64,000 bases of DNA from Vibrio sp. qd031 (GCF_002100145.1 NZ_JXQD01000024.1:64094-128093), one strand, 5' to 3'; shown: positions 48,144 to 62,326, counted from the stretch's first letter. The notes: generated by a model from the sequence alone, not told the origin. A program made the numbers and translations.

Positions 48144-49448
48144 TTATCTTTCCCAATACGCTTCTTCTAAACTGTCTTCTCGCTCAGGTAACCCTTTTGA
48201 CAGTCGAGGCGAATGTTGAGCTAATACTTCAAAACTAGCACGGTTCGCATACTTACACACTTGTGAAAATGACGAATAAGTTAGAAACTCACGCTGGTGC
48301 TTACTTGAGTTAGGCACGTTCTGCTTGTGGTATCGGTTTGCAGCCAGATCGTGTAGTAGTGCCGACAGCGCAGCGTCACCCGCACCATTTGTATTCTTAA
48401 TTTTTTCTGGGCCCCCCATATATGGAGCAATATGAGAATATACCTTTATTGGGTCACTGCACTGCTGTTTAGTGGCAGGGCGGCTAAATTCATATAAGTT
48501 AAATTCTGGAATTGTTCCTGGTAATAGTGGCAACGAGGTTTCTCGTTTAACACTATTATCCGTATAGCCTGCCATAAATAATCCAATGGGTCCTGCAGTA
48601 CATAATACCAAATCAACCCATTCTAGCGCTTTATCTGCGGCTAATAATGGATCGGATTCACCGGTCAATGCGAGGCCTTCCTCTTCATTCATTGCAACGA
48701 CAGTAACATGCTCCGATAAAAACGCCTGCCAAAATTCCACGTCACCTTCTATGACATATTTAGTACCAAGAGTTAATACCACAGGAACGTCGTATTTTTT
48801 CGCATATTCGATAGCTTGCATTGTCGCCTTTGGCATCGGGTCGCCATCTTGGCAACGTACCAAATAAGAGGTAATAACAAGGGCTGCGGCTTTTTTAAAT
48901 ATCGATTCAGGAATACTGCTGCTATTTAGTTGGTTCATTCGTCCTTCATTAATAGCGAAGGTTCGTTCACCATTATCACTAATTAACGTAAAACAGCGTC
49001 CAATAGGGCCTTGTACACCTTGCAAGTAATTAAGATCAACACGGCTCGAGGTATTACAAAGATACCGATAGCCATAACTACCGATTTTAATATCTTCGCT
49101 CATCACACCCAAAAGAATAGATTTATCATCGGCAAGCACCGAAAAATTATGCAAAGTATTGCCTATAGTGCCCCCAGCAAATTCATTGGTTACTAGGTCA
49201 TTATCTTTGAGTTCGTTATACAGCGCTTCGGCTTTTACATCGTCAATTACCAATGAATGGCCTTTACTAAGCGCGTAGCGGTCTATGAAGTCATCAGAGA
49301 CGCGCGCTTCGATGTCAACCAATGTCTGGTCAATACCAACGATGTATGAGCCTTTGTTTTTGGCTGATACAACAGAGGACGTTATCAACGGGTCTCGTTT
49401 GTTAACGGGAAAATAGTGTTTTGACTTACGTTGGCCGGGAAATTTCAT
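48144..49448 (-). CDS. gsk: Inosine-guanosine kinase (Gsk)
   Basis: Phosphorylates guanosine and inosine in purine salvage. A PfkB/ribokinase-type fold of 434 residues, with the N-terminal glycine motif EFAGGTIGNTLHNFSVL and the C-terminal anion-hole/catalytic motif NTNGAGDAALSALL. The N-terminus MKFPGQRKSKHYFPVN and length match E. coli Gsk. It is convergent with hns and monocistronic. Confidence 0.94.
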   Translation of the reverse strand: MKFPGQRKSKHYFPVNKRDPLITSSVVSAKNKGSYIVGIDQTLVDIEARVSDDFIDRYALSKGHSLVIDDVKAEALYNELKDNDLVTNEFAGGTIGNTLHNFSVLADDKSILLGVMSEDIKIGSYGYRYLCNTSSRVDLNYLQGVQGPIGRCFTLISDNGERTFAINEGRMNQLNSSSIPESIFKKAAALVITSYLVRCQDGDPMPKATMQAIEYAKKYDVPVVLTLGTKYVIEGDVEFWQAFLSEHVTVVAMNEEEGLALTGESDPLLAADKALEWVDLVLCTAGPIGLFMAGYTDNSVKRETSLPLLPGTIPEFNLYEFSRPATKQQCSDPIKVYSHIAPYMGGPEKIKNTNGAGDAALSALLHDLAANRYHKQNVPNSSKHQREFLTYSSFSQVCKYANRASFEVLAQHSPRLSKGLPEREDSLEEAYWER

Positions 49449-49560
49449 ATCGATTTATTGGATGACATTTTGGGTGCGCTGATAGTAACCATAGCTCAAT
49501 TTATTCTCAACGGCACCGAACAAAGCAAACGTTTGCCAAATAAAAAAAAATGAATACCAA

Positions 49561-49592
49561 AAAAAAGTGCCGCTATATCGCGGCACTTTTAA
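49561..49592 (-). terminator. Terminator after topA
   Basis: A 10- to 11-bp stem (AAAGTGCCGC with GCGGCACTTT, TATATC loop) followed on the minus strand by a long T run, just after the topA stop. Confidence 0.88.
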
Positions 49593-49599
49593 GTCTTAA

Positions 49600-52236
49600 T
49601 TAGGCTTTTTCAGCCTTCGTCTTTTTACGTTTGTCAGTGATTTCCCACTTGCCGTCGATATACAATCCAGTCCAACCCGATGGCTTACCATCGACTTCTG
49701 AACGAATATAGTTCTCCTTCGATTTACGGCTAAATCGAACAACAGCTGGGCGTCCATCAGGATCTTGAGTAGGAGCATCAGCTAAATAATGGAACTTGGG
49801 TGAAATACGCTCTTTATATTTTGCTAACTCTTCAACCAGTGGCGCTCTTGTCTCTCTCGATTTAGGGAAGTTACTTGCCGCCATAAATAGCCCAGATGCG
49901 CCATCACGAAGAACGAAGTACGCGTCCGAGTTTTCACACGGCAATTCAGGGAAATGGACGGGGTCTTCTTTAGGCGGAGCAACTTCGCCATTGCGCAAAA
50001 TTTTACGAGTGTTCTTACACTCTTCATTGCTGCAACCCATGTACTTACCAAAACGACCGTTCTTCAGCACCATATCTGAGCCGCATTTGTCGCACTCAAC
50101 CACTGGGCCGTCATAGCCTTTAACTTTAAACTCGCCTTTTTCAACCACATAGCCTTCACAGTTTGGATTGTTACCACACACGTGAAGTTTGCGCTTGTCA
50201 TCGATAAGGTAGCCATCCATTGCCGTTTCACACACTGGGCAACGTTTTTTAGCACGTAAAGCGGCGGTTTCAACGTCTTCTTCAAGAACGTTAACAATGC
50301 CTTCTTCATCGCCAAGGTTAATGGTAGTTTTACATCGCTCTTTTGGAGGTAGCGCATACCCTGTGCAGCCTAAGAATACACCGGTGGATGCTGTACGAAT
50401 CCCCATAGGGCGTGAGCAGGTTGGACATTCGATATCCGTGATCACAATATGATTTGGCTTCATACCGCCAGCATCTTCTTCAAGCTCAGCGGTTTGCAGG
50501 TCGTGGGTGAAATCACTGAAGAAGTTATCTAGAACGTTCTTCCAATTGGCATCGCCTTCAGCGATCTGATCCAGCTTTTGTTCCATACGAGCAGTGAAAT
50601 CGTAGTTCATCAGATCGTCGAAGCTATCGCCTAGTCGATCGGTAACGATTTCACCCATTTTTTCTGCGTAGAAGCGGCGCTGCTCAACTTTTACATAACC
50701 ACGGTCTTGAATGGTAGAGATAATAGACGCGTAGGTCGACGGACGACCGATTCCGCGTTTCTCGAGTTCTTTAACCAATGCAGCTTCTGTGAAACGTGCC
50801 GGTGGCTTAGTAAAGTGTTGTTTAGGATCGAGATTATTAAGTGACAGCGTGTCACCCAATTGCACTGCTGGAAGAATTTGATCTTCATTTTTACCCAAAG
50901 GACGCTGAACTCGTGTCCAACCGTCGAACTTCAAAATACGACCTTTCGCTTTGAGCGTGTACTCAGCGGCTTTCACACTCACCGTGGTTGAATCGTATTT
51001 GGCCGGTGTCATTTGGCAAGCGACAAACTGGTTCCAAATGAGGCTATATAATTTGTGGGCGTCGGCTTCCATTGCTTTAAGGTCGTCGGCTTTCACTTCA
51101 ACACTTGATGGACGAATGGCTTCGTGCGCCTCTTGCGCACCTTCTTTGCTACCGTAAACCGTTGGTTTTGGTGGGAGGTAAGCATCACCATACTCGGTCG
51201 AGATATACTCTCGCAGCGACTCTACAGCGTCTTTACTCAAGTTCGTTGAGTCGGTACGCATATAGGTAATGTAACCTGCTTCATACAAACGCTGCGCCAG
51301 CATCATTGTTTTCTTTACGCCGTAACCCAGTCGAGTACTCGCTGCCTGTTGCAGTGTAGACGTAATATAAGGTGCTGAAGGTTTGCTTGATGTCGGGCGG
51401 TCTTCGCGTTTGCACACTTCAAACTTGGCCGTTTTAAGGGCCGCGACGGCTTCTTCTGCCTGTTGCTGATTGGTTGGTTTAAACGACGTATCGTTCTTTT
51501 GTGCCACCAACAGTTTAAAGTTTTCTTTTGATTGAGTCAGTGTATCTGCATGGATATCCCAAAACTCTTCTGGGATAAACGCTTTAATCGCGCGCTCTCG
51601 CTCAACCAAAAGTTTAACAGCGACAGATTGAACTCGACCGGCCGATAATCCACGCGCCACTTTTTTCCATAGCAACGGCGACACCATGAATCCAACAACG
51701 CGGTCCATAAAGCGACGAGCTTGCTGCGCATTGACGCCGTCTATATTTAGCTCACCGGGCTCTTCAAAGGCCGCGGTAATAGCGTTTTTGGTAATTTCAT
51801 TAAATACCACGCGACGATAACGTGATTCATCGCCACCAATAATTTCTCGCAAGTGCCAAGCAATCGCCTCTCCCTCGCGATCCAAATCGGTTGCGAGATA
51901 GACGTAATCAGCGTCTTTGGCTAACTTTTGTAGCTCTGCGACAACTTTTTCTTTGCCTGGTAAAATTTGATAGTTTGCATCCCAGCCATCATATGGGTTA
52001 ATACCCATTTTTTTGATTAGCGCTTTGCGATCTTTCTCTTTTTTAAGCTTCGCTTTTTCCTCAGGACTTAATCCCTTGGTGGAGACGGCTGCCGCTTTTT
52101 TACCTGTAGATTGCCCTGCAGTTGGAAGATCACGAACGTGTCCAACACTGGATTTAACAACAAAGTCTTTACCAAGATATTTATTTATGGTTTTGGCTTT
52201 GGCAGGTGACTCTACAATTACAAGTGATTTGCCCAT
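49600..52236 (-). CDS. topA: DNA topoisomerase I (TopA)
   Basis: A type IA topoisomerase relaxing negative supercoils. N-terminal Toprim domain: [12 protein letters not shown] with the catalytic Glu, and [16 protein letters not shown] with the metal-binding DxD. The active-site Tyr is in [15 protein letters not shown] (about residue 325). The C-terminal part has zinc-ribbon repeats ([18 protein letters not shown] and [20 protein letters not shown]) and a final basic domain. At 878 residues it is near E. coli's 865. It is divergent from yciN. Confidence 0.97.
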   Translation of the reverse strand: MGKSLVIVESPAKAKTINKYLGKDFVVKSSVGHVRDLPTAGQSTGKKAAAVSTKGLSPEEKAKLKKEKDRKALIKKMGINPYDGWDANYQILPGKEKVVAELQKLAKDADYVYLATDLDREGEAIAWHLREIIGGDESRYRRVVFNEITKNAITAAFEEPGELNIDGVNAQQARRFMDRVVGFMVSPLLWKKVARGLSAGRVQSVAVKLLVERERAIKAFIPEEFWDIHADTLTQSKENFKLLVAQKNDTSFKPTNQQQAEEAVAALKTAKFEVCKREDRPTSSKPSAPYITSTLQQAASTRLGYGVKKTMMLAQRLYEAGYITYMRTDSTNLSKDAVESLREYISTEYGDAYLPPKPTVYGSKEGAQEAHEAIRPSSVEVKADDLKAMEADAHKLYSLIWNQFVACQMTPAKYDSTTVSVKAAEYTLKAKGRILKFDGWTRVQRPLGKNEDQILPAVQLGDTLSLNNLDPKQHFTKPPARFTEAALVKELEKRGIGRPSTYASIISTIQDRGYVKVEQRRFYAEKMGEIVTDRLGDSFDDLMNYDFTARMEQKLDQIAEGDANWKNVLDNFFSDFTHDLQTAELEEDAGGMKPNHIVITDIECPTCSRPMGIRTASTGVFLGCTGYALPPKERCKTTINLGDEEGIVNVLEEDVETAALRAKKRCPVCETAMDGYLIDDKRKLHVCGNNPNCEGYVVEKGEFKVKGYDGPVVECDKCGSDMVLKNGRFGKYMGCSNEECKNTRKILRNGEVAPPKEDPVHFPELPCENSDAYFVLRDGASGLFMAASNFPKSRETRAPLVEELAKYKERISPKFHYLADAPTQDPDGRPAVVRFSRKSKENYIRSEVDGKPSGWTGLYIDGKWEITDKRKKTKAEKA

Positions 52237-52586
52237 AACGACAAGTGGTCCTCACGATGACTAAACTATGGCAACGGGTGTTGCATCTATTTTTACTATC
52301 GAGCGAGATTTACATAAATTCAACCCATTTTTGAAAAGAAAATTAAACCGTATGACTGACGCCTAACTAATGGAGTTGAAAATTTTCACGCTATATCAAT
52401 GGCTCGCATACTAATCGCAACCGAATGTCAAGGTCAACAGAATCTGGATTAGACCGATCAATTTATGAAGTTAGGCCCACTATATTCCGCCTTGTGCGCA
52501 GATTTCCAGCACACAAGCTATTGAGTATTCTCAAGTGTCAAAGTAGACTTCCGCCCCATCTGCTTAACTAATAATTGTGATTTCCC
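52237..52586. other. Intergenic region, topA / yciN
   Basis: 350 bases between divergent genes; topA promoters are expected here. No repeat, riboswitch or further gene was recognised. Confidence 0.4.
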
Positions 52587-52829
52587 ATGAGCCAACGAAA
52601 AGCCATTAGCCAATTTGAACTGCTTCTAATTGCCAATCAAATCATCCAAGATCATGACAACTATATAAAGGGCATGCGTGCCACTTCTGTAGAAGAAAAA
52701 GACGATGTTTTGGTATTTAAAGGTGAGTATTTTTTAGACGATGGACTCCCAACAAGCAACACACCTGCAGCCTTTAATATGTTTAAATATTTGGCGCATC
52801 ATCTCTCTAAAGAGTTTACCTTAACATAG
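52587..52829 (+). CDS. yciN: YciN-family (DUF2498) small protein
   Basis: An 80-residue protein matching E. coli YciN, which also lies beside topA. Family core: ELLLIANQIIQDHDNYIKGM then VLVFKGEYFLDDGLPT and FNMFKYLAHHLSKEFTL. The function is not established. It is convergent with aroA, with about 50 bases between. Confidence 0.88.
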   Translation: MSQRKAISQFELLLIANQIIQDHDNYIKGMRATSVEEKDDVLVFKGEYFLDDGLPTSNTPAAFNMFKYLAHHLSKEFTLT

Positions 52830-52876
52830 TCGCCCTGCGGCCTATCACCGAGAGCGAACAATGCGGTCTTCTTTTG

Positions 52877-54157
52877 TTACTGGCTCAAACCTTTTAGTTT
52901 GTCAAAGTAATCCGGGAAGGTTTTAGAGGTGCACCCTGGATCGTTGATGGTCACCTTGGTATCACTTAGCGCAACCAACGAAAAACACATGGCAATACGA
53001 TGGTCGTCATAGGTATCGATTGCCGCGTGGGTGAATTGTTCTGGTGGGGTGATTTCAATAAAATCCTCTCCTTCCACCACAGAAGCGCCGACTTTACGTA
53101 GCTCTGTCGCCATCGCTGCCAATCTATCCGTTTCCTTTACGCGCCAGTTGTACACATTACGAATTGCCGTTGTACCTTGCGCAAATAACGCTGCGGTCGC
53201 GATCGTCATCGCTGCATCAGGAATATGGTTAAAATCGAGATCCACCGCGCGAAGCTCACCTCGGCTTGACGCAATGTAATCGTCGCCCCACTCAATCTGT
53301 GCACCCATTTTTTCTAGTGCATCGGCAAATTGAATATCGCCTTGAATACTGTTTTTGCCAATACCCGTGACTTTTATAGTGCCGCCTTTAATCGCGGCCG
53401 CTGCGAGAAAATAAGACGCTGATGAGGCGTCTCCTTCAACCAGGAATGTACCGGGTGATTGGTAGGTTTGATTGCCCTTCACTACGAATCGTTGATAGTC
53501 GTGGTTGGCCACTTCAACACCAAATTGACCCATGATATGCAGTGTAATATCGATATAAGGCTTAGAAACCAGATCCCCTTCAATAGTGATTTCTGTATCA
53601 CCAGAGGCCATTGGAGCTGCCATCAAATAAGCCGTTAAAAACTGACTTGAAATAGAGCCATCAATCGATACTTTGCCACCCGATAACTGACCGGCACGAA
53701 TTTTTAGCGGTGGGTAGTTAGGGTTTTCCAAGTATTCGACATCGGCGCCACTTTGCTTAAGGGCATCCACCAAATGACCAATTGGGCGCTCTTTCATGCG
53801 CGGCTCACCTGTGAGCACATACTCACCCTGCCCCATACACAATGCAGCGGCTAGTGGTCGCATCGCTGTACCAGCATTGCCTAGAAACAGCTCCAAAGGT
53901 TGTTCCGTGTTAAACACTCCGCCCAACCCTTGAACAGTGCACTCTGTCTTACAATCAGAGAGCTGGTAAGAAACGCCAAGTGACGTCAATGCATTCAACA
54001 TATGTCGAATGTCGTCACTGTCGAGTAAATTGGTTAATTTGGTTTCGCCCTTTGCCATTGCTGCTAGCAAAAGTGCGCGGTTCGACACGCTTTTTGAGCC
54101 CGGTAAATTGACGACACCGTCAACCTTTGCAATCGGTGTCAACGTCAAACTTTCCAT
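52877..54157 (-). CDS. aroA: 3-phosphoshikimate 1-carboxyvinyltransferase (EPSP synthase, AroA)
   Basis: The sixth step of the shikimate pathway, joining shikimate-3-phosphate and PEP. 426 residues with the two-domain inside-out barrel. Signatures: [17 protein letters not shown] (substrate-binding Lys), [17 protein letters not shown] (the PEP-site loop with the glyphosate-relevant Gly), and the C-terminal [19 protein letters not shown]. The first signature indicates a class I, enterobacterial-type enzyme. It is monocistronic. Confidence 0.97.
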   Translation of the reverse strand: MESLTLTPIAKVDGVVNLPGSKSVSNRALLLAAMAKGETKLTNLLDSDDIRHMLNALTSLGVSYQLSDCKTECTVQGLGGVFNTEQPLELFLGNAGTAMRPLAAALCMGQGEYVLTGEPRMKERPIGHLVDALKQSGADVEYLENPNYPPLKIRAGQLSGGKVSIDGSISSQFLTAYLMAAPMASGDTEITIEGDLVSKPYIDITLHIMGQFGVEVANHDYQRFVVKGNQTYQSPGTFLVEGDASSASYFLAAAAIKGGTIKVTGIGKNSIQGDIQFADALEKMGAQIEWGDDYIASSRGELRAVDLDFNHIPDAAMTIATAALFAQGTTAIRNVYNWRVKETDRLAAMATELRKVGASVVEGEDFIEITPPEQFTHAAIDTYDDHRIAMCFSLVALSDTKVTINDPGCTSKTFPDYFDKLKGLSQ

Positions 54158-54324
54158 CGATTTTGGTATCCTTTAGCTAAATGGTATAGTTTCGAGACTA
54201 ACGAAAAATATTCGTAATAACCAGCAATAACCGCGCATTTTGTTTGAATTATTATGCGTTGGCCTCTCGTCGAAGCCGAAAGGCTCTCGCTGCTACTTTT
54301 TAAGTTAATCGATGTAAGTGAATT

Positions 54325-55041
54325 ATGGGACTCCAACTTCCAAGCCTGCACCCTAAGCAGCTCTATTTCCCACCCGTAGACAGCGCATTACATGATCCTG
54401 ACGGTCTATTGGCCTATGGAGGCGACCTGAGCGTAGAACGATTGAGGTGTGCTTACCAACGCGGTATTTTCCCGTGGTTTTCTCCCGGTGAACCAATACT
54501 GTGGTGGTCCCCCACTAACCGTGCGGTGATCAGCAAAAGTTCTTTTCACCTCTCTAAATCCATGCGCAAGACGCTACGAAAGTCCAAATTCACGGTAAGC
54601 ATCAACCGAGCGACCGCGTCGGTCATCAAATTGTGCGCTGCAACGCGCTCTGTTGAAGAAACCTGGATCACCCAAGAGATGGTTAATGCCTATATCGAAC
54701 TAGCACGTCACAAGCTTTGTCACAGCGTAGAGGTGTGGCAAAACGACAAGTTGGTGGGTGGGTTGTACGGTGTTGCTATCGGCAAAGTGTTCTGTGGCGA
54801 ATCAATGTTTAGCTTAGAGGATAACGCCTCTAAAACCGCGATGTCAGTCTTCCAGCACCATTTTTTTAACAACGGGGGCACATTGATTGATTGTCAGCTA
54901 GAAAACCCTCACTTGACCAGCTTGGGTGCAAAGGTGATCTCAAGAGACGCGTTTTTGACTAAACTTACCAGTAACGGAAGTCCTATGCCCACCAGTTTTT
55001 ATGGTGCACAAGTACTGACCAATCCATGGAGTTTAGGATGA
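54325..55041 (+). CDS. aat: Leucyl/phenylalanyl-tRNA--protein transferase (Aat)
   Basis: Adds Leu or Phe from charged tRNA to proteins with N-terminal Lys or Arg, creating primary N-degrons. 238 residues with the family blocks LLAYGGDLSVERLRCAYQRG, FPWFSPGEPILWWSPT and GGLYGVAIGKVFCGESMFS. The stop overlaps the bpt start (ATGA), so the two transferases are co-translated. Confidence 0.96.
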   Translation: MGLQLPSLHPKQLYFPPVDSALHDPDGLLAYGGDLSVERLRCAYQRGIFPWFSPGEPILWWSPTNRAVISKSSFHLSKSMRKTLRKSKFTVSINRATASVIKLCAATRSVEETWITQEMVNAYIELARHKLCHSVEVWQNDKLVGGLYGVAIGKVFCGESMFSLEDNASKTAMSVFQHHFFNNGGTLIDCQLENPHLTSLGAKVISRDAFLTKLTSNGSPMPTSFYGAQVLTNPWSLG

Positions 55042-55736
55042 CATCAGAATTGAAGCAGATTCAAATTGGTTACACAGAAAACCATCCTTGTAGTTATCTC
55101 GAGAACCAACTTGAGAGAATCGCCATCGCCATGGACGACTCTTTACATAACAACGCAGGCTATGAAGTATTACTCGCCAATGGATTTAGGCGATCGGGTA
55201 AAACCATCTACATGCCGCATTGCGACCAATGCCAAGCGTGCCAGGCTATCCGAATACCCGTCAAAAGTTTTGTACCATCACGTAGCCAAAAAAGATTACT
55301 CAATAAAGCAAAACATTTGCAGTTGGTGGTAGATCGTAAACTCGATGAGCAATGGTTTACACTTTACGAACGCTATATCGAAGCCAAACATCCCATGGGT
55401 AGCATGTATCCAGCCAACCAAAGTAACTTTGAACAATTCATTAAAAGCCACGGGATCTCTACGCGTTATTTGCATATATACGATGATAAAGAGCTCATTG
55501 CCGTCGCAGTAACGGACACATTGAGTAAAAGTGCCAGTGCATTTTACACATTTTATCAACCAAATTACGCCATTTCGTTAGGCACTTTATCGGTTCTTTT
55601 GCAAATAAAATACTGCAATATTAAAGACTTAGAGTGGCTTTACCTTGGGTACCAAATCGATGCATGTCAGGCGATGAACTATAAAGTTAAATTCAATCCT
55701 CATCAAAGGCTAGTAAATCGTCGTTGGCAAGGGTAA
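55038..55736 (+). CDS. bpt: Aspartate/glutamate leucyltransferase (Bpt)
   Basis: Transfers Leu from Leu-tRNA to proteins with N-terminal Asp or Glu (related to eukaryotic ATE1). The N-terminal Cys-containing domain has PCSYL and YMPHCDQCQACQAIRIP; the C-terminal domain has ASAFYTFYQPNYAISLGTL and YLGYQIDACQAMNYK. Start ATG 55038 has GGAG 6 bases upstream; an ATG at 55026 lies before that site and is rejected. 232 residues. E. coli lacks this gene, whereas vibrios carry it after aat. Confidence 0.95.
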   Translation: MTSELKQIQIGYTENHPCSYLENQLERIAIAMDDSLHNNAGYEVLLANGFRRSGKTIYMPHCDQCQACQAIRIPVKSFVPSRSQKRLLNKAKHLQLVVDRKLDEQWFTLYERYIEAKHPMGSMYPANQSNFEQFIKSHGISTRYLHIYDDKELIAVAVTDTLSKSASAFYTFYQPNYAISLGTLSVLLQIKYCNIKDLEWLYLGYQIDACQAMNYKVKFNPHQRLVNRRWQG

Positions 55737-55768
55737 AATACCGCCCAAATTAGGGCTAAATTCAGTAA

Positions 55769-56023
<255 letters not shown>

Positions 56024-56044
56024 TATCGACGCAAGCTTTAAAGA

Positions 56045-56072
56045 AAAAACGGAGCCAATGGCTCCGTTTTTT
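56045..56072. terminator. Bidirectional terminator, infA / clpA
   Basis: Perfect stem AAAAAACGGAGCC/GGCTCCGTTTTTT with a 3-nt loop, flanked by A and T runs, between convergent genes. Confidence 0.9.
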
Positions 56073-56105
56073 CTTTTCTAGAAGATACTAGTTAGCGAGT
56101 AATAG

Positions 56106-56149
56106 CAATCCAGGCAATTAACTGGTCAGAAAATTGCCTTTGTTGGTAT
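56106..56149 (+). repeat. 44-bp dispersed repeat, copy B
   Basis: The second copy of the element at 25753-25796: same strand, same length, 36 of 44 bases identical, no gaps. It also lies between convergent gene ends (infA and clpA), 10 bases after the clpA stop codon. Confidence 0.5.
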
Positions 56150-56159
56150 ACAGTGCTCC

Positions 56160-58436
56160 TTAATGGAACACTTCTTCTTCCGTATCGGCGTAATTGAACT
56201 TCAACTCGTCTTCAACTAACTCAACAGACACCGCGCCACCATTTACTAGACGACCAAATAGCAGCTCGTTAGCCAATGGTTTTTTGAGGTTCTCTTGAAT
56301 GACGCGAGACATTGGACGTGCGCCCATAGTCTTGTCGTAGCCTTTTACTGCCAGCCAATGCCTAGCTTCTGGAGTAACCTCCATGGACACGCCACGTGAG
56401 TCTAGTTGCGCTTGAAGCTCGACAATAAACTTATCCACGACCTGATGTATCACTTCTTCATCCAAGGCATTAAACCAGATGATGTTGTCGAGTCTGTTTC
56501 TAAACTCTGGCGTAAATACGCGTTTAATTTCCGCCATTGCATCAGTGCTATTGTCTTGCTGTATCAGGCCAATAGATTTCTTCTCAGTTTCGGTTACACC
56601 AGCGTTTGTGGTCATCACTAGAATAACGTTGCGAAAATCTGCTTTGCGGCCGTTATTATCCGTCAACGTACCATTATCCATAACCTGCAACAGCAGGTTA
56701 AAGATATCCGGGTGTGCTTTCTCAATTTCGTCAAGCAGTACAACAGAGTGAGGGTGCTTAATGGCAGCATCTGTCAATAACCCACCCTGATCGTATCCTA
56801 CATAACCAGGAGGCGCACCAATCAATCGGCTTACTGAATGTCGTTCACCGTATTCAGACATATCAAAACGCAATAGCTCAATACCGAGCAGCTTAGCCAA
56901 TTGCACAGTAACTTCAGTTTTACCCACCCCTGTTGGGCCGGCAAATAAGAATGAACCTACTGGTTTATTGTCTGCACCTAGACCCGCTCGAGTTAGCTTA
57001 ATCGCTTCGCTCAACGCATCAATGGCATTATTTTGACCAAACACCAGCATCTTCATTTTCTCATCGAGATTTTGAAGAATGTCTTTATCTGAAGAAGAGA
57101 CCGATTTTTCTGGAATGCGCGCCATTTTGGCGACCATTGCTTCTATTTCAGAGACACCTACCGTTTTTTTACGACGACTTGCAGGGGTTAAACGACTTTT
57201 AGCTCCGGCTTCATCTATTACGTCAATCGCCTTATCCGGCAGGTGACGCTCATTGATGTACTTAGCAGACAGCTCCACCGCTGCTCGCAATGCCTTATTG
57301 GTGTAGCGAACTTCATGGTGAGCTTCGTATTTAGGTTTAAGACCCATCAAAATCTTAGTGGTATCGTCGACTGACGGCTCCACGACATCGATTTTCTGGA
57401 AGCGTCGAGACAGTGCACGCTCTTTTTCAAAAATCGTGCTGTACTCTTGATAGGTGGTTGATCCAATACAGCGCAGCTTGCCGCTACTCAATAGAGGCTT
57501 AATTAGGTTTGCCGCATCGACTTGACCGCCAGAAGCCGCACCCGCGCCGATGATGGTGTGGATTTCATCGATGAACAAAACAGCATCATCTTCTTTCTCT
57601 AGTTGTTTTAATATATTTTTAAAACGCTTTTCAAAGTCACCACGGTATTTGGTTCCCGCTAAAAGCGAACCAATATCGAGTGAGTAGATGACGCTATTCT
57701 TTATCACATCAGGAACTTGGCCTTCTACAATTCTCCAAGCAAGGCCTTCAGCAATCGCGGTTTTACCTACGCCTGCTTCTCCAACCAATAGCGGGTTGTT
57801 CTTGCGGCGTCTGCACAACACTTGGATGGTGCGTTCTAATTCTTGATCGCGTCCAATAAGCGGGTCTATGTGCCCATTTTTGGCCACAATGTTAAGGTTG
57901 GTCGCAAAGTTTTCGAGCTTATCTTCTCCACTCACTTCTTCGCTTGGTGCGGGTCCTTCTGATTTACCGAAAATATCTCCGCTACTCGCGTCACTCGGTG
58001 ACGATTTAGTTATGCCGTGAGATATAAAATTAACGATATCGAGACGACTGACTTCATTTTTCTTCAGCAAGTAAGCAGCGTGGCTTTCTTGTTCGCTAAA
58101 GATGGCCACCAGGACGTTGGCACCCGTGACTTCGTTGCGGCCAGAAGATTGAACGTGAAATACAGCGCGCTGCAACACGCGTTGAAAACTGAGCGTTGGC
58201 TGAGTTTCTCGCGTTTCATCGTTTTCAGGGATCAAGGGGGTGGTCTGTTCAATAAACAGCTCTAGCTCTTGCTTGAGCAAACCGAGATTGGCTTGGCACG
58301 CTTGTAGCGCTTCTCTTGCGGAGTTATTGTCTATAAGCGCGAGCAATAAATGCTCGACCGTCATAAACTCATGGCGTTTATCACGCGCTCTAGCAAACGC
58401 TCCGTTTAGACTGGTTTCTAATTCTTTGTTCAACAT
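56160..58436 (-). CDS. clpA: ClpA, AAA+ unfoldase of the ClpAP protease
   Basis: Unfolds and feeds substrates to ClpP. The N-domain (about 1-145, ClpS-binding) is followed by two AAA+ modules: Walker [11 protein letters not shown] and [10 protein letters not shown], Walker [10 protein letters not shown] and [10 protein letters not shown]. The KKSIGL segment in the second module is the IGL loop that docks on ClpP. Start ATG 58436 ([14 protein letters not shown], 758 residues, as in E. coli) follows GGGAGG; 15 upstream codons in frame are not expected to be translated. clpP is not in the window. Confidence 0.97.
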   Translation of the reverse strand: MLNKELETSLNGAFARARDKRHEFMTVEHLLLALIDNNSAREALQACQANLGLLKQELELFIEQTTPLIPENDETRETQPTLSFQRVLQRAVFHVQSSGRNEVTGANVLVAIFSEQESHAAYLLKKNEVSRLDIVNFISHGITKSSPSDASSGDIFGKSEGPAPSEEVSGEDKLENFATNLNIVAKNGHIDPLIGRDQELERTIQVLCRRRKNNPLLVGEAGVGKTAIAEGLAWRIVEGQVPDVIKNSVIYSLDIGSLLAGTKYRGDFEKRFKNILKQLEKEDDAVLFIDEIHTIIGAGAASGGQVDAANLIKPLLSSGKLRCIGSTTYQEYSTIFEKERALSRRFQKIDVVEPSVDDTTKILMGLKPKYEAHHEVRYTNKALRAAVELSAKYINERHLPDKAIDVIDEAGAKSRLTPASRRKKTVGVSEIEAMVAKMARIPEKSVSSSDKDILQNLDEKMKMLVFGQNNAIDALSEAIKLTRAGLGADNKPVGSFLFAGPTGVGKTEVTVQLAKLLGIELLRFDMSEYGERHSVSRLIGAPPGYVGYDQGGLLTDAAIKHPHSVVLLDEIEKAHPDIFNLLLQVMDNGTLTDNNGRKADFRNVILVMTTNAGVTETEKKSIGLIQQDNSTDAMAEIKRVFTPEFRNRLDNIIWFNALDEEVIHQVVDKFIVELQAQLDSRGVSMEVTPEARHWLAVKGYDKTMGARPMSRVIQENLKKPLANELLFGRLVNGGAVSVELVEDELKFNYADTEEEVFH

Positions 58437-58501
58437 AATACCTCCCCAAAAACAGAACCATCGAATGGTGAGAAAGATCAATGGTTATGTTTAAACAAAC
58501 C

Positions 58502-58822
58502 TTACGCACGCTCCATTGTGCATAACAACGGGTGCTCATTTTCTTTTGCATACACCATGACCTGAGCCACTTTGGTTTCTGCTACTTCTGCACTAAACAC
58601 CCCACAACTTGCTTTGCCTTCGTAGTGTACTTGCAGCATCACTTGGTTGGCTTTATCAAGCTCCATTGCGAAAAACCGTTCTAAGATCTCGACAACGAAA
58701 TCCATCGGTGTGTAGTCATCGTTATTAAGCATGACATGGTACATCGATGGTGGTGACAGTTCGGTCTTTTCCAACTCCAACAAATCAGAATCGGGAGTGA
58801 CCCATTCAAAGTGCTTACTCAT
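58502..58822 (-). CDS. clpS: ClpS, N-degron adaptor for ClpAP
   Basis: Binds N-terminal Leu, Phe, Trp and Tyr and delivers those proteins to ClpA. The 106-residue protein from ATG 58822 has a variable N-terminal tail, then the core PPSMYHVMLNNDDYTPMDFV that lines the hydrophobic pocket, the ALxxH-equivalent QVMLQVHYEGKA, and the C-terminal NEHPLLCTMERA. The frame runs open upstream for 64 codons without homology, so those are excluded. It is 65 bases upstream of clpA on the same strand. Confidence 0.96.
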   Translation of the reverse strand: MSKHFEWVTPDSDLLELEKTELSPPSMYHVMLNNDDYTPMDFVVEILERFFAMELDKANQVMLQVHYEGKASCGVFSAEVAETKVAQVMVYAKENEHPLLCTMERA

Positions 58823-59473
58823 TACTACGTTACAACCCAACAAATCAGAGCAATTTTTGATTGCTCTTACATAGAGACTAATGCAGCAATTGTATCCCTG
58901 CAAATAAAAGATTGCCATGAGTTTGGACAAGGTTCGTCGAGTCTCTCTGGCGCTCATCACCAGAATAGAAACAGACCGTTGCATTCGGCCATTTATTGCG
59001 CAAATGTTCGCCATTTCAACAATTGAACGACGTTTTTTTACCCTTTACCAATGTTAACAAAAAGTTGGGGGCAGTTTCTCATTTTGTGAAAAAAGTCGCT
59101 TTTTTGCTGTAGCACGCAGTTGACTCAGACCCAATCTTGTCTAAAGTGATGAGACGTGACTAAAAAATCACCGATTCACACTGTCCGTGCAAAGACAGAA
59201 CTGCTCGTAACATAGAGATAGCATCAGCGGCTTAAAATCCCTCTATTTGTCATTGGCGATTGGTGCGTAATTTTGGTGCGAAATTTTGGTGCGTAATAGT
59301 GACATCGCAACATTACAAGGTAGACCCATCGATGTATTTTTCGTCTAACTTTCTGTTGCCGCTCAAATGCGAGACACACGAAAGAAAGGAGACGTTTACT
59401 ATCTAATGGACGTCAAGGTTACCCGCCTTGGATTAGGTAAGAACAACTACAAATGCAATTAAGGACGTAAGGC
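58823..59473. other. Divergent regulatory region, clpS / cspD
   Basis: 650 bases without a supported gene. It holds the promoters of clpS and cspD and three tandem 13-bp repeats (59258-59296). An open stretch on the minus strand next to clpS is an upstream extension of that frame without family support. The 59335-59473 part should be the cspD leader. Confidence 0.45.
59258..59296 (+). repeat. Three tandem 13-bp repeats upstream of cspD
   Basis: Consecutive units GATTGGTGCGTAA, TTTTGGTGCGAAA and TTTTGGTGCGTAA, with a possible degenerate fourth to the left (CATTGGCGA). The shared core is TTGGTGCG. They end about 175 bases before the cspD start, so they could be an iterated protein-binding site. 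Confidence 0.7.
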
Positions 59474-59701
59474 ATGGCTACAGGTACAGTTAAATGGTTC
59501 AATAATGCTAAAGGTTTTGGGTTTATATGCCCAGAAGGCGAAAACACCGAAGATGACGTGTTTGCGCATTATTCAACGATTCAAATGGATGGTTATAGGA
59601 CCCTCAAAGCAGGGCAAGCGGTAACCTACGAAGTGGTTGCAGGACCCAAAGGTTCCCATGCCAGCAGCGTTGTACCCATAGAAACCGATTCTGCAAAATA
59701 A
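59474..59701 (+). CDS. cspD: Cold shock-like protein CspD
   Basis: A 75-residue OB-fold nucleic-acid-binding protein. RNP1 is KGFGFI in [20 protein letters not shown] and RNP2 is DVFAHYSTI. The position next to clpS/clpA and the CspD-type sequence ([16 protein letters not shown]) point to CspD, which inhibits replication in stationary phase in E. coli, rather than a cold-induced Csp. AAGGACGTAAGGC lies upstream of ATG 59474. Confidence 0.94.
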   Translation: MATGTVKWFNNAKGFGFICPEGENTEDDVFAHYSTIQMDGYRTLKAGQAVTYEVVAGPKGSHASSVVPIETDSAK

Positions 59702-59713
59702 ACCCGCACAAAT

Positions 59714-59745
59714 GAAAAGCCCACTTCAGAATGAAGTGGGCTTTT
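59714..59745. terminator. Bidirectional terminator, cspD / icd
   Basis: Stem AAAGCCCACTTCA/TGAAGTGGGCTTT with a short loop and T run, between the convergent ends of cspD and icd. Confidence 0.88.
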
Positions 59746-59792
59746 TGGTTCAAGGATCCGTTGGGCGTTATCAGCGCCTAACGACTCTTCGC

Positions 59793-62326
<2,534 letters not shown>

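Noticed and set aside
58823..59014. 64-codon N-terminal extension of ClpS
   Set aside because: The conserved ClpS starts at MSKHFEWV and gives the usual 106 residues; the extension has no family match.
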